Part shown: piece after piece, positions 34,933-44,750 of the stretch
Position numbering within the stretch: the first letter of the stretch is position 1
How the letters are laid out: each line of letters starts with the position of its first letter
NCBI GenBank assembly: GCA_021234155.1
Contig: JAJEKV010000214.1
Coordinates: 806,001-870,000 of the forward strand
DNA: 64,000 bases
Source: Isoetes taiwanensis
Taxonomy: Eukaryota > Streptophyta > Lycopodiopsida > Isoetales > Isoetaceae
Reading direction: 5' to 3'
Made by a program: the position numbers and the translations under genes
Notes under the pieces: model-generated
What the model saw: the letters and a program-made list of their open reading frames with translations, nothing else
Told to the model about the DNA's origin: nothing
Databases searched by the model: none

Positions 34933-35350
34933 AGAAATAATGCTGTCCTCAGCATTGGGGTTAGTTAACCAAAGATAGTTAATCAAGAACTGAAATAAAA
35001 GTACTTAAGAAAGGAAGATAACTCGCCATTGTGACATGAATAATACATTGAAGTTCAAAATATACAGAGGACAAGCACCCGGTGGTGCATTTTCTGACTT
35101 ATCATCAAAAAGTTTAAGGACTGAAGTCCCATTTCAAAACATCATAACAAGGAAAATTAACACACGTAGACAAAACGGACTTGAAAAAGTCGGGCCATCA
35201 GTAACCTTCTATGCATGGGGTCACGGCCCCTTCTTGCCTGCACATGTCAATATATCAAGATATATGAATAATATAATTAGATTGTGGTTGAAGGGACCAC
35301 CCCTATAATAACTAAAAAGAAAACCCTATCTACAAGGGAACTTATCATGC
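34933..35350 (-). other. gypsy 3' untranslated region
   Basis: Between the chromodomain ORF and the polypurine tract; no coding signal. Contains GCTGAGGACAGCAT beside the PPT, also found at 3406 in the left element. Confidence 0.6.
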
Positions 35351-36046
35351 CTATGGTTCGCAATTCATTGCGGCGTAAGGAATGGTCAAGTTCCTATTAT
35401 AGCCAAGATGAACGCGGCCTATCAAATACATGCTTTTCAGGCAGTTCGTGGTCATGTCCACATTGACAGTACACCCCGTCCTAGGGAACATGAAGGTGAT
35501 CCCATCATCGGTAACTATTATAAAGTACGATGCATCTACCCCTCTAGTGCATGATTCTCGGCGAATCAAGCCTTCAAGCTTACCGCCGGGAGCGGGATTG
35601 ATAGCATCGTTGATGGTGTGGCCTTGAGATTCGCGCATGAAGTCCGGATAGTGCTTCTCAAGGTCTATTTCCATTACCCACGTAGCATCCTCAACTGGCA
35701 AGTGTTTCCACTTGACCAAGTATTGCAGCATTTGGGTCCTCCTGGTCTGCTTATATGCTCGATCAAGAAGAGCTTCAAGCACTATATCTAAATGCTCTTC
35801 TGTCATTTCAAGTAGGGTGGGTGTATCCAAGATCTCCTCTGGATCTGGGGTGTGCTGCTTTAGAAGACTCACATGAAAGACCTTGTGGATCTTCAAGCGG
35901 GGTGGCAATTCCAGGCGATATGCTTGTTCCCCAACACGTTCAGTGATCTTGAATGGCCCAGCCCATCTGGGTGCCAACTTCTTGCAGTTACCAATTTTAA
36001 GCTTGGCTTGTTTTACCTTAATCTTAAGCCAGACCGATTCACCCAC
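35351..36046 (-). CDS. gypsy integrase C-terminal domain and chromodomain
   Basis: 231-codon open frame. The start carries the GPF/Y module (KKLAPRWAGPFKI, AYRLELPPRLKIHKVFHVSLLK), which binds DNA and helps multimerisation. Residues about 105-135 are a chromodomain (MLQYLVKWKHLPVEDATWV, DLEKHYPDF) with the aromatic and acidic residues usual in plant chromoviruses. Upstream the reading continues in another frame into the core (36073-36546), so pol is broken by a frameshift near 36050. After the chromodomain there are about 90 residues of unknown tail. Confidence 0.85.
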   Translation of the reverse strand: MGESVWLKIKVKQAKLKIGNCKKLAPRWAGPFKITERVGEQAYRLELPPRLKIHKVFHVSLLKQHTPDPEEILDTPTLLEMTEEHLDIVLEALLDRAYKQTRRTQMLQYLVKWKHLPVEDATWVMEIDLEKHYPDFMRESQGHTINDAINPAPGGKLEGLIRRESCTRGVDASYFIIVTDDGITFMFPRTGCTVNVDMTTNCLKSMYLIGRVHLGYNRNLTIPYAAMNCEP

Positions 36047-36072
36047 CTGGAAAACTCGTGGGGGTTACGTGC

Positions 36073-36760
36073 TTATCCGCTACACTTTTCCTCGACGATC
36101 GCAATGGCCAATAGGTAACCACGAACTTCTTCAACCAAAGCTTGCATTTCCAAGAGAAGTTGCTGAGAAACCTCCACCTTAGAAACGGGATTGTGCCATG
36201 TGTCAGGAGTAAGGCATTGGTAACCACAATTTATCATGAAGGGACACATTCTGGAAGACTCCTGTTTCATACTGTTATAGGCAAACTCGACCAGATAAAT
36301 ATAGTCAGCCCATTGTGATTGCTTTTCTATAATGCGATTGGTACGCTCTGTCTGACCATCCGTCTGAGGATGATATGCCGTACTCATAGCAAGCTTGGTC
36401 TGGATGGTGGCAAAGAAATCTTTCCAGAATGCACTTACAATTTGGGATCCCCGCCGGATACAATAACTCGTGGCATTCCGTGCAACTTTAAGATCTCCTT
36501 TGCAAATAGCGTAGCGGTATCGAAGGTCGTATCCGTGGTATGACATGGCAAGAAATGAGCCATTTTCGACAATTTGTCGACCACTACCATCAATGCATCA
36601 TATCCACGGAGAGTACGTGGAAGGCCCACAATGAAGTCCATGGTTATCACTTGCCACTTAGCATTGGGCACGTCCAACGGCTGCAACTCTCCTGGAATCC
36701 TTAATTGCTCAGCCTTGGTTTGTTGACACACTTGACACTTTGCTTAATGTACGGCAATGT
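36073..36760 (-). pseudogene. gypsy integrase zinc-finger end and catalytic core, frameshifted
   Basis: 36731-36435 reads CQQTKAEQLRIPGELQPLD (zinc-finger exit), WQVITMDFIVGLPRT (first catalytic Asp), VDKLSKMAHF and ILKLHGMPRVIVSGGDPK (second Asp region; the usual SDRD is altered). 36546-36073 continues in another frame with STAYHPQTDGQTERTNR and the catalytic Glu of IIEKQS, then FAYNSMKQ. Frame changes near 36440 and the altered Asp region suggest an inactive integrase, though sequence error is possible. Confidence 0.8.
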
Positions 36761-36879
36761 CCTTCTTCATCGAAGGCCAAAATAACTGGGCCGGATTTTA
36801 AAGTAGGTCTTCATAAAACACTGCATGTCGCTATAGGGTCAGTTAGCGTGTCATGGAGAATGAGCTTACGTACTCCTGA

Positions 36880-37290
36880 AGTCTCAGGTACACACAACTT
36901 CCTGAAGTCTCAGGATTTCCCAAACTCCTTCATCTCGTCCAACTAGGACTCTGCATTCAGCCCGTCTCTAGATTTCCCATCAAACTGGGCCAATTTCATG
37001 TTTTTCCATATCTCGGTTATGGTAGGTATCAACGATCTTCACGGTACTCTTTTGTCCGACGCTTTGCATGGTCACGGATGATCCGGGCGTCTCTTTGGGG
37101 ACCACGAGTGGGCTGATGGTGAAGATGTAGCACTATCCCTTGAGGAACTTCGATGGCGTTTGGAATGGTGCTTCCTTCGTGCGGGTACATGGCTTGGTTC
37201 AGGTGCAAGTGGCTGCTGGGGTGGTGGACTTGGCGGTAACGGGGGTAATTCCGGCCCATTCTCCCCGCATAGGCTGCGGTGGGTTGGCAT
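36880..37290 (-). pseudogene. gypsy gag N-terminal fragment, joined to integrase by deletion
   Basis: A Pro-, Ser- and Arg-rich stretch (37290-37072) is followed by LAQFDGKSRDGLNAES and LDEMKEFGKS near 37.0-36.93 kb, which match the start of plant gypsy Gag capsid (F-G...DAE-WL-EM). Within about 150 bp the translation is already at the integrase finger (36.76 kb). The rest of gag, the zinc knuckle, protease, RT and RNase H are missing. Confidence 0.65.
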
Positions 37291-37299
37291 TCAAGACAT

Positions 37300-38310
37300 A
37301 AGTTTGCAGCTCAACTAATTGTCGCCCATCAACATTAATTTTGCTCGGTGTTAACTGCTAGCATTCGAGGGGTGTCCGCACGGCCCGCTACGTGCAACGG
37401 GCCTATAATCGAGCATAAAAAGGTATAAGGAGAATTATAGTGACATCAAGTCTCATGAAGAAGATCACTTCGGAGGAGTACAGTAGAAAAGATCTTTATT
37501 ACAAGTGAGAACAGTCATTACATTGAACGCAGTTACAACTCAAAGTTATATAATACAGAAGTAGATACTTTACATTGGGCAATTTTTTTTTTCCAACTCA
37601 CACATAACATAGAAAACGAACTGAGGGGACCAGGCCTAGGGGTTCGCAAAAGGGTACAAGATAGAGTAGCGAACGCTTTCACATACAGCCCTGACTAGCT
37701 TGTAGCGAGCCCAGGCCTGGATGATAATAGGTTGGTAATCGTATGTGGGGCTAATGATAAGGAGATTAAAAAGCCTCCTTAGCGCATAGAAAATCTGCCA
37801 CAGTGATCGTTAAGGCCAACAAAAGCTTCATGCCTTGTCATATCCCAATAGTCCCATGTGCGAACGAAGAGTTTGCTTCAGTCCTCAAAGGCGGCCTTCT
37901 CGAGAATGTTAATTACTTCCAACCCCTTTTCTGGATCATAGGGCTCCCCTGGCTCTACGGGTTCCCCTACCTCGTAACCTTCGTCCCATTCCGGGTACTC
38001 CCCATACCGCTGGCCATAATCCTGGTCAGGCGGTCCTGGATCATCCCTTCGTATCTGGTTGGTAATTCTTTCTTCATATTCTTCGAGTCCCTCGTCTGCA
38101 AGACGGTAAGAATGAATATAGAACATTGCACAACTTTCTTATACTCTAAACCCTAATAGATACAAGGAAGTATCATGGAAAAAAACAATTTAATTGTAGT
38201 CATTGACACAATAATAATAGATCATAAGAAAATGGTACATATATTAAAAAATGTGTAAAGAAGATGCCAAGTCCAAAATTTTACAACTATACGCAGTAGA
38301 ATATGCGTAA
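37300..38310 (-). other. gypsy interior 5' of gag, mostly non-coding
   Basis: A minus-strand open stretch at 38126-37878 is acidic and Pro-, Tyr-rich (RYGEYPEWDEGYEVGEP); no family recognised. The rest has no coding signal. Confidence 0.4.
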
Positions 38311-38319
38311 TACAAATGT

Positions 38320-39720
38320 CTAGGAACTAGGTCCCTCCCCTTCGTCCCTAGGCCGAGGAGGTGGTGGCGACGGTCGGTGTCGTAACAGAGTCACCCCTGG
38401 GTCTACTGTGGCAGCCGCAATGGAGGCAACCTCTGGCGGATAGGCAACAGCCAATGGGGCCACCGTAAGGAGTTTCATACTCATCCAGGGTGCAATATCC
38501 TGTCCCAAGGCCGTCAGGGCAAGATCCCGTCGTACGAGTACATAAGTAAACGTACGATAGGGAAGCTTCTTGTGCCCGGCCAATGTGGAAAGAGCACGGA
38601 GGGTCCACCATGAAGCTTCGGCCTCCGGTCCTAAGTCTCGGGCTATAAAAAGAACTTGCCCCTGCCAAAAAGCTGATAGGAAGAAGCGAGTAAGGTGGTT
38701 TCCCAATACCTTCCCTTGCGGGGTCTCTGACGTGGCAACCTCCTTGTCCAAGTCCATAGGGACTTCTTCTTCCTTGAGTTCCTGCTGCTCTTCCTTCAAA
38801 TGAGCAGGATTATGGTATAAATCCTATCCCTCTTCATCCGAACCGGAGGGAACTTCGACCATATTAACATTTGGGACATGAGGTCCCATAGCTGTAAAGG
38901 CATCCGGTGAAGGCTGAGATGGCGAATCCTGCATCACCAGTTCCCGAAGCCGTAGCAAAGTCTCAGCTGGCTCTATGGTCTCCTGGTGGAATTGGAGTAG
39001 CTGCTGTACCTCCTGGGGAAGGTCAATAGGAGCAAAGTCGATGAAATCATCCATACAGTACTCCGCCAACTCATAGAGTACATGGTCCTTGCGCCGGCAC
39101 TTAAACCCGGCCACCATGTGATAGGTCCAGATGATATCATCCAAGAGAAGATATTCTTGCCCTTGGTGATACACAACCGGAAGGGCTGCCTAGCCGGGAC
39201 AAGCCGCGTCGCCTTGTTCCCCGACGTGGTGGCATCTCCTCTCGCCAATTGCTTCCAACGGGTGAAGTCACCCATGCCTATGTGCTCCCCTCCTCCTCCC
39301 TCGAAGGCTCGGGAGTTTGCCTTTCTCTGGGGCAATGTGTCATCCTCAACGACCGATCCATGAGGATGGCTAGGCAAAGGCTACTTCAAGATATTGTCGC
39401 CTCGGAGCGTCGCTTTTAACTGGGCAGCATTTGTTGCCCTATCTAAGCTTTCCTTCAACACATCATATGCGTGGGTGTCACCCCTAGCATATCCCGGACC
39501 ACATCCCGCTTCTAAATATAACCGGGAGGTTCCCTTAAGAGGAATACACAGAGGAAGCATCTCCTCCGTATAAAAACTCGAGGAATCCATAAGATGGGTG
39601 CGCTGCATATTAGTGATGAGGTCAAGGCGATGACATAGAAAGGGCCGTAACAGGTCGAAGGGCACCTGTGGATCCCAATGCTCTCCATCCTGGTACCATG
39701 CAAGTAGGTTTGGCGCCCAT
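38320..39720 (-). CDS. extra ORF(s) of the gypsy element 5' of gag, unknown function
   Basis: Minus-strand coding-like sequence in three consecutive pieces: 39665-39381, 39174-38824 and 38799-38320, separated by a stop and frame changes. Phrases such as EEMLPLCIPLKGTSRLYLEAG, EYLLLDDIIWTYHMVAGFKC and YCMDDFIDFAPIDLPQE look like real protein (balanced composition, predicted helices), and the third piece ends Pro- and Arg-rich. No catalytic motif seen. Plant Ogre elements also carry an extra ORF upstream of gag, but Ogre lacks a chromodomain, so this is a different layout. Could be a captured host sequence. Confidence 0.55.
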
Positions 39721-39908
39721 GGTATTACCGGAATGGAGGAGGGAGGAAGAAAAAAGAGATATGAACAAATGAAATGAAACTTTGAAGATCCTTTTAACCC
39801 TTTTATTTATGCTGACATCAGCATTTTTGTACTCAATACAAAACAAAAGGTAAATTTTTTATTTAATATCAAAAAAATATTTACAATGCAAATATCCTGC
39901 AAAATTTG

Positions 39909-40204
39909 CTAAGGACGCCTCCCGAATCTCGAGGCGAGGGCTAAATCCTTTGGCATTATGGTGACCCTCTTTGCGTGGATAGCGCAAAGATTGGCATCAC
40001 CAAAGACTGCCACCAGGTAGGCCTCCGCAGCCTCTTGGAGCGCCAGGATGGCAAAAGTCTGGAAGCGGAGGTCGGTTTTAAACTCTTGGGCGATCTCCCG
40101 AACCAACCTTTGAAAGGGGAGCTTCCGTACGGGGGTTGCGTAGACTCCGAAACTTACGGATCTCCGTAAGGCCGCGTGCGAGGTCTATACCGGTGGGGCT
40201 TCCT
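39909..40204 (-). pseudogene. histone H3-like segment captured in the gypsy element
   Basis: An open stretch of 73 codons (40130-39909, stop TAG) begins [15 protein letters not shown] and runs through [35 protein letters not shown] to a divergent end [11 protein letters not shown]. This is the H3 histone fold from alpha-N to the C-terminus. Upstream, in other frames but in correct order and spacing, are KPHRYRP (40201-40181) and EIRKF (40164-40150), so the H3 core is colinear from about residue 37 with two small deletions. The changed C-terminus, [10 protein letters not shown] and no N-terminal tail set it apart from canonical H3; the KTDLRF loop argues against CENH3. It lies on the same strand as gag and pol. 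Confidence 0.85.
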
Positions 40205-40375
40205 TTGTGGAGCGGGGATTAGGAGGCGCCCCTTGTGCCCCCGGATCGTCTTTGGCCCCCGCTAACCGGGCCGAGGGGCGAGAGGCATCCACCAGCTCTG
40301 TCTCATTTGGGCGGGCGTTCTTCCGAAAGCTCGAAGCCGGTCTTCAACTTTTCCTTGTCTTGGCTCTGCCCGGAC

Positions 40376-41171
40376 TTAAGACTCTGATTTCCTCCGGTGT
40401 TTAATGGTCATTATACTCGGTTGGGTTTGGCCCCTTTCGGTCTCTGGTACCCCATCACCTATTTGGTCCTTTGTTCTTGTCGGGCCGTCCCCTCCCTTTC
40501 CTTTTGGATCCTCTCTGCTCTTCCGGGAACTCCCGAGCTCTCCTGAGGTCTTCCTCAACCTCATTGTACCGTCGCTCTACAATGCGGCGGAGGAGTTCAA
40601 CATGGTACCGGTTGGGTCACTAGTTCATATCTATCTGAATCGTCGTTAGATAATCTATGCTGATGTCAGGAATCTCTCCCCACGTGAAGCTGCAGGAAGC
40701 TTCATGCCATTGGTATGGGGAAATCGGATGGCCCGCCATCTATGGCCAGCGACTCCATCCCCTAGTACTCAGATTCCCTACCACCTCGAGCAGCCGTATC
40801 GGCTCGTTCCACCTCCCCAGCGGTCATCCTCCTTGGCCAAGTTCCGGATACGGTCGGCCTCTTTCCTTATATCCTCCTCCTCGGTATGTCCTTCACATTC
40901 GGGAGGGTAGAACTTAATCAACATTTTAACTAGATCAGGTTGCTCGGCCATGGTGTAAGGAAGCTGGCGGAGATTTAACCTCACCATAAACCTGCCCGAG
41001 TAATGGTAGATTGAATAGGTATTCGGTGCGTCGTTGGCAAACTGCTTTTACCAACTCATCCAAAAGTATGTCAATCAGGCCGGTCGGTGAGCCATGTCTT
41101 TGGGCGATGAAGGCATAGATCTGAGCTATGGTAAGGGTAGCGGGGTCCACAGTACTCTTGGTGTTGGCCAT
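40376..41171 (-). CDS. first ORF of the gypsy interior, unknown, frameshifted
   Basis: Starts MANTKSTVDPATLTIAQIYAF at 41171 just after the leader and continues through LIDILLDELVKAVC; in a second frame from 40987 it reads LRQLPYTMAEQPDLVKMLIKFYPPE and an acidic helical stretch. Further left (40640-40400) come charged phrases (ERRYNEVEEDLRRARE, then Lys- and Arg-rich). It has no zinc knuckle or capsid signature I recognise. Being the first ORF after the leader it may be an Ogre-like ORF1. Frame changes may partly reflect sequence error. Confidence 0.45.
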
Positions 41172-41414
41172 GACTATGGCGCTGAGGTCTAAGGCAACAG
41201 GCGGTAGGGCGCGTGCGATTAGGAAGGCGGTAGTGAGGGCGCTAGGGGTAGCGAAGGACCAGGGTGGAGAAACAGCGTCAGGTCCGGTGGCTATGGCAGG
41301 CGTCAGATCTAGCGGACGGAGGCGCTTTAAGGCAAGAAGGAAGTAAAAAAGTTAACGGCCCCTAACTTTTAAAAGTTTTAAAAGTTTTCTTGGTTTTTTT
41401 TTTTTTTTTTTTTT

Positions 41415-44400
41415 TATTTGACTAAATGTTTGCATTTTATACATTAAAAGGTACGTTTGCTACACAGTTACATAGTATAGCTTGAGTGTGCCATCAAACG
41501 GTGCAACTTTACAGAGAATGCAATATGACATTTATTTTTAGATGAAATGACGTATGATCATCGCCCGTTGGCATTCAAGGACGGGGGCATGATACTAATT
41601 TGCTTGGATGCTACACTTAGGATTAGTGACTCAATACAATTGGCATATTTAATGCATAAAACCTTTGTTACATGGTTTTGACCTACCTTTTATTTTAACT
41701 ATTTCATACTATATGGACTTACTATGGGAGCAGTGGTGCAGACCTTGCCATACACACATAGGTTATGGTATTGACGGCCTAATACTTGGAACTTATTGAA
41801 ATAATGGTATACATAAAGTTAGAGTCAATTAGAGTTTCTATGGGTGATTGAATATCTTCCTTTTTCTAAATCGTGGCCTATGGTAAGAGTATAGAGCCAG
41901 ATATGATATACGAAATGGGGTGCACATTACTGTTTTTCCAGTCCGATGCAGGCATAGACCTAAGGTAGCTTGGTTAGCTGTGTTTGACGGCCGAATCTTA
42001 CACGAGCCAAGCCGGATCTTCTGATACAAGATAATACGATCTGCCAGGTGTGGTTTCAAACATCCTTTTCTTACCTAATTCCCTATCCTGTTTGTTGTGA
42101 GAATACTCACATGTAAACTAGGGTTCGTGAACGATACACATGCAAGCAGGACTCACATGCCGGAGCTCTTTAAATTAATGTCCTTAGGCTGATTTGACCT
42201 GATACAGACCCGCTTTTGGGTAATGGAAGAAGTATATGAGGATGAGTATGACTCCGATGGCTGCCCATTTGAAACGAATCATGGAGCAGCTTTAGATGTT
42301 GAATTGTTAGTGAAGAACTCCATGCTTATCTTGACCTTAGACCGAATTACGCAAGATAGAAATGGATACTGATAGTGGTTATGGGCAGAAACGCCCATGG
42401 CAATATGATCAGCATAAGGGTAGTAATCATGGTGCATCATCCAAACATGGAGGATATAAGCAAGGGCATTATAACTCCAGAAGCATTGTTCCAGACACAC
42501 AGGAGGATGTCAATAATGAGTATGATCAAGAAGAAAATCAGGTTTGGAATGTTCCCTTCATTTGGCTGAAAAAAACGTGCTGATCCTCCAACTTTTGTTG
42601 TGATTCTTGGGGTATGACTCTCATATTGAAGCATGGCATCAATCTAAGACTGGACCCTACTCTGTTCTGCTTAAATACGATTATGTGATAGTAATCTGGT
42701 AGCTGGCAGCTGCATGCTTCCCTTTATATTAATCTATCATTATCTGAATTCAATGGACCACCATGGTTTGCTGAGCTTAATTTCATCCGATAGATCTTTA
42801 CAGTTTAAAATGTAATGATTTCTTGTCTACTTAGTGAAGTTGATTTAGCTTAAGGCTTTTTTGATTTTGCACTTGCTCTTATACTTCTAGTCCTGGCTGA
42901 GCTTGGGGTAAAAAGGTTACAATAGGTGACCAGCGATAAAGGAGAAACCTAAGGTACCTTTGGCCCCTCACTCATTACCATTTTCATGCTAATGTTGTGT
43001 TGGTTGGCTGCAGTGCGGGTTTCTCCTCCTTTTGTCATCTTTTGCTTTCAAGAACAAGTCCAATTTGGAAGAATACATTCTTGGATTTTTATTTGAACAA
43101 GTGGAGGCTAGCGACTCACGTGATATGAAGGGAAGCATACATTAAACCTTATGATAATGTGATGCAAATTTTGGTAATGGTTTTTGTGGTTAAGTAGCAA
43201 AAAGTATGAGCTTTTAATCTCGAAATGGCGGGCTACAAACACTACGGGCAAAGCTCTAAGTCCTGTCTCTACACTATAAAGATTTCTGGTCTAAAACTTG
43301 GCGACAAGATATATTATTATTGTTGCATTCTCGGATTTTAAACAGTCTTGTTTCTAGAATTCGCATGCCACTATAATACTTGAAGGACATAATGTATGCA
43401 CTTTTGCTTCTTCTTCACTACATGGATTTTGTGTTTGTCCAAGATTCATATTGACAATACATAGATATCTTTGGCGATAAGTGCTTTATAGCAACAATAT
43501 AGTTATATTCTTTGGTGTAATCGGATTTATCTGCGTTAAATGCAAATGTTTGTAGTGACATGCATGGCATGATTTGAGTTCTGATCCAGTATTTGCTGAT
43601 TTAAATGATAGCCATGATCCATATTGATCTAAATAATTGCTATGATCTTAATAATTTGAAATGGGCGGGTTCATTGTACGAGTAAGTCACAAATAACATC
43701 TCGGAAAAATATATAGATGGGCATATAGTATTTCATTGGGCATTGAATGATCTGGTGAACAGTAAAAATAATGGGAATAATGGGTGATAAAGCTTGTTTG
43801 GACATAATGAATTACATATAATAGCCGATTATGGATATCAAAGATCTGATAGCTTGCATGCATGTGCATGAATCGGTGATTTGATATATACATGTAGCAA
43901 TTATGGGCTCATTTGAGATGGTTGGATTGTAATTTGCATGTGCATGTCATTTAACATAAAGTCATTATAGTCTTGGGCAAAGCTTATCCGATGGGTATTA
44001 GCACCGGCACGGGATGTAATTTGCATGTGCATGTCGATGAACGCATGAAGAATTAGAGGCTTAGGCAAAGATTGTGCGATGGTAATGCAGACCGCATGAT
44101 GGTAATCTGCACCGCATGGTAGTAATGGCGGATGATGCCATAGTATAAACTTAATTGACTTTCGTGACCTTGAGAATTAACCTTGCTTGGTCCGGCATGC
44201 AAAGTTATATTGTTTGACCCTATCGGGTAGATAATGTACTACAACTCATAATCTGTTTAAAAGCATACTAACTTTCAAACCTGGATTATAGATATAATTG
44301 GAATGAATGGGTTCCAGACCAACTGGAAGGGACTTTGATATCAGTAATTTAGCCTGGTGCATAGAGATGCTTAGTATTTGATACCTATATAAATGGGGTA

Positions 44401-44588
44401 AAATGACTTAAGTCATCATTGATTTTATGATTACATATGGTGATGTACTAAATGCTTGAAGTATTTGAACTCGGTGCCATCATGGACTATGGTCCTAGTA
44501 TGGTCTGATCATACTGCCACAGGGATTGACCTTGGCAGATGTCATGCTAGTTAGCTGTTGCTATGGCTAGCTTGGACTGGGTTTTTTT
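41415..44588 (+). repeat. left terminal repeat (pLTR) of the Penelope-like element
   Basis: 3174 bp, from TATTTGACTAAATGTTTGC to GCTTGGACTGGG plus seven T. It matches 48759-51936 along its length; differences are concentrated at CAG/CTG words. It contains the first part of a candidate ORF1 exon (42223 onward). Confidence 0.93.
42223..42583 (+). CDS. candidate first exon of the Penelope-like ORF1, in the left repeat
   Basis: Begins ATG GAAGAAGTATATGAG, encoding an acidic start (MEEVYEDEYDSDGCPFE), then a Gly-, His- and Lys-rich middle (GSNHGASSKHGGYKQG) and an acidic end (EEDVNN-like, YDQEENQ) where GTTTGG could act as donor near 42541. In this copy the middle is frameshifted at two CTG-derived words; the right-hand copy (49567) is open there but broken later at CAG-derived words. 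Each copy is intact where the other is damaged, which supports a real ORF. Link to ORF1 by splicing is inference from the acceptor at 44750. Confidence 0.45.
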
Positions 44589-44750
44589 AGGAATTTCAGA
44601 TTATTGGTTATACCAATGTCACGGAGAGCTTATACTCAAGTATTTAGTACATCTATCATCTGATTTCCACTGTTCGTAATGTGATTAATTATATTATGAA
44701 AGGCATGTACTCTGTCATAAAACTAAGCTTTATCCGGGTGCAATTCACAG

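Noticed and set aside
39909-40204. CENH3 (centromeric H3) identity for the captured histone
   Set aside because: The loop 1 region FKTDLRFQ and [16 protein letters not shown] match canonical H3 rather than CENH3, which usually has a longer, divergent loop 1.
40207-40649. Plus-strand open frames
   Set aside because: Antisense shadows of the gypsy first ORF and histone H3-like region.
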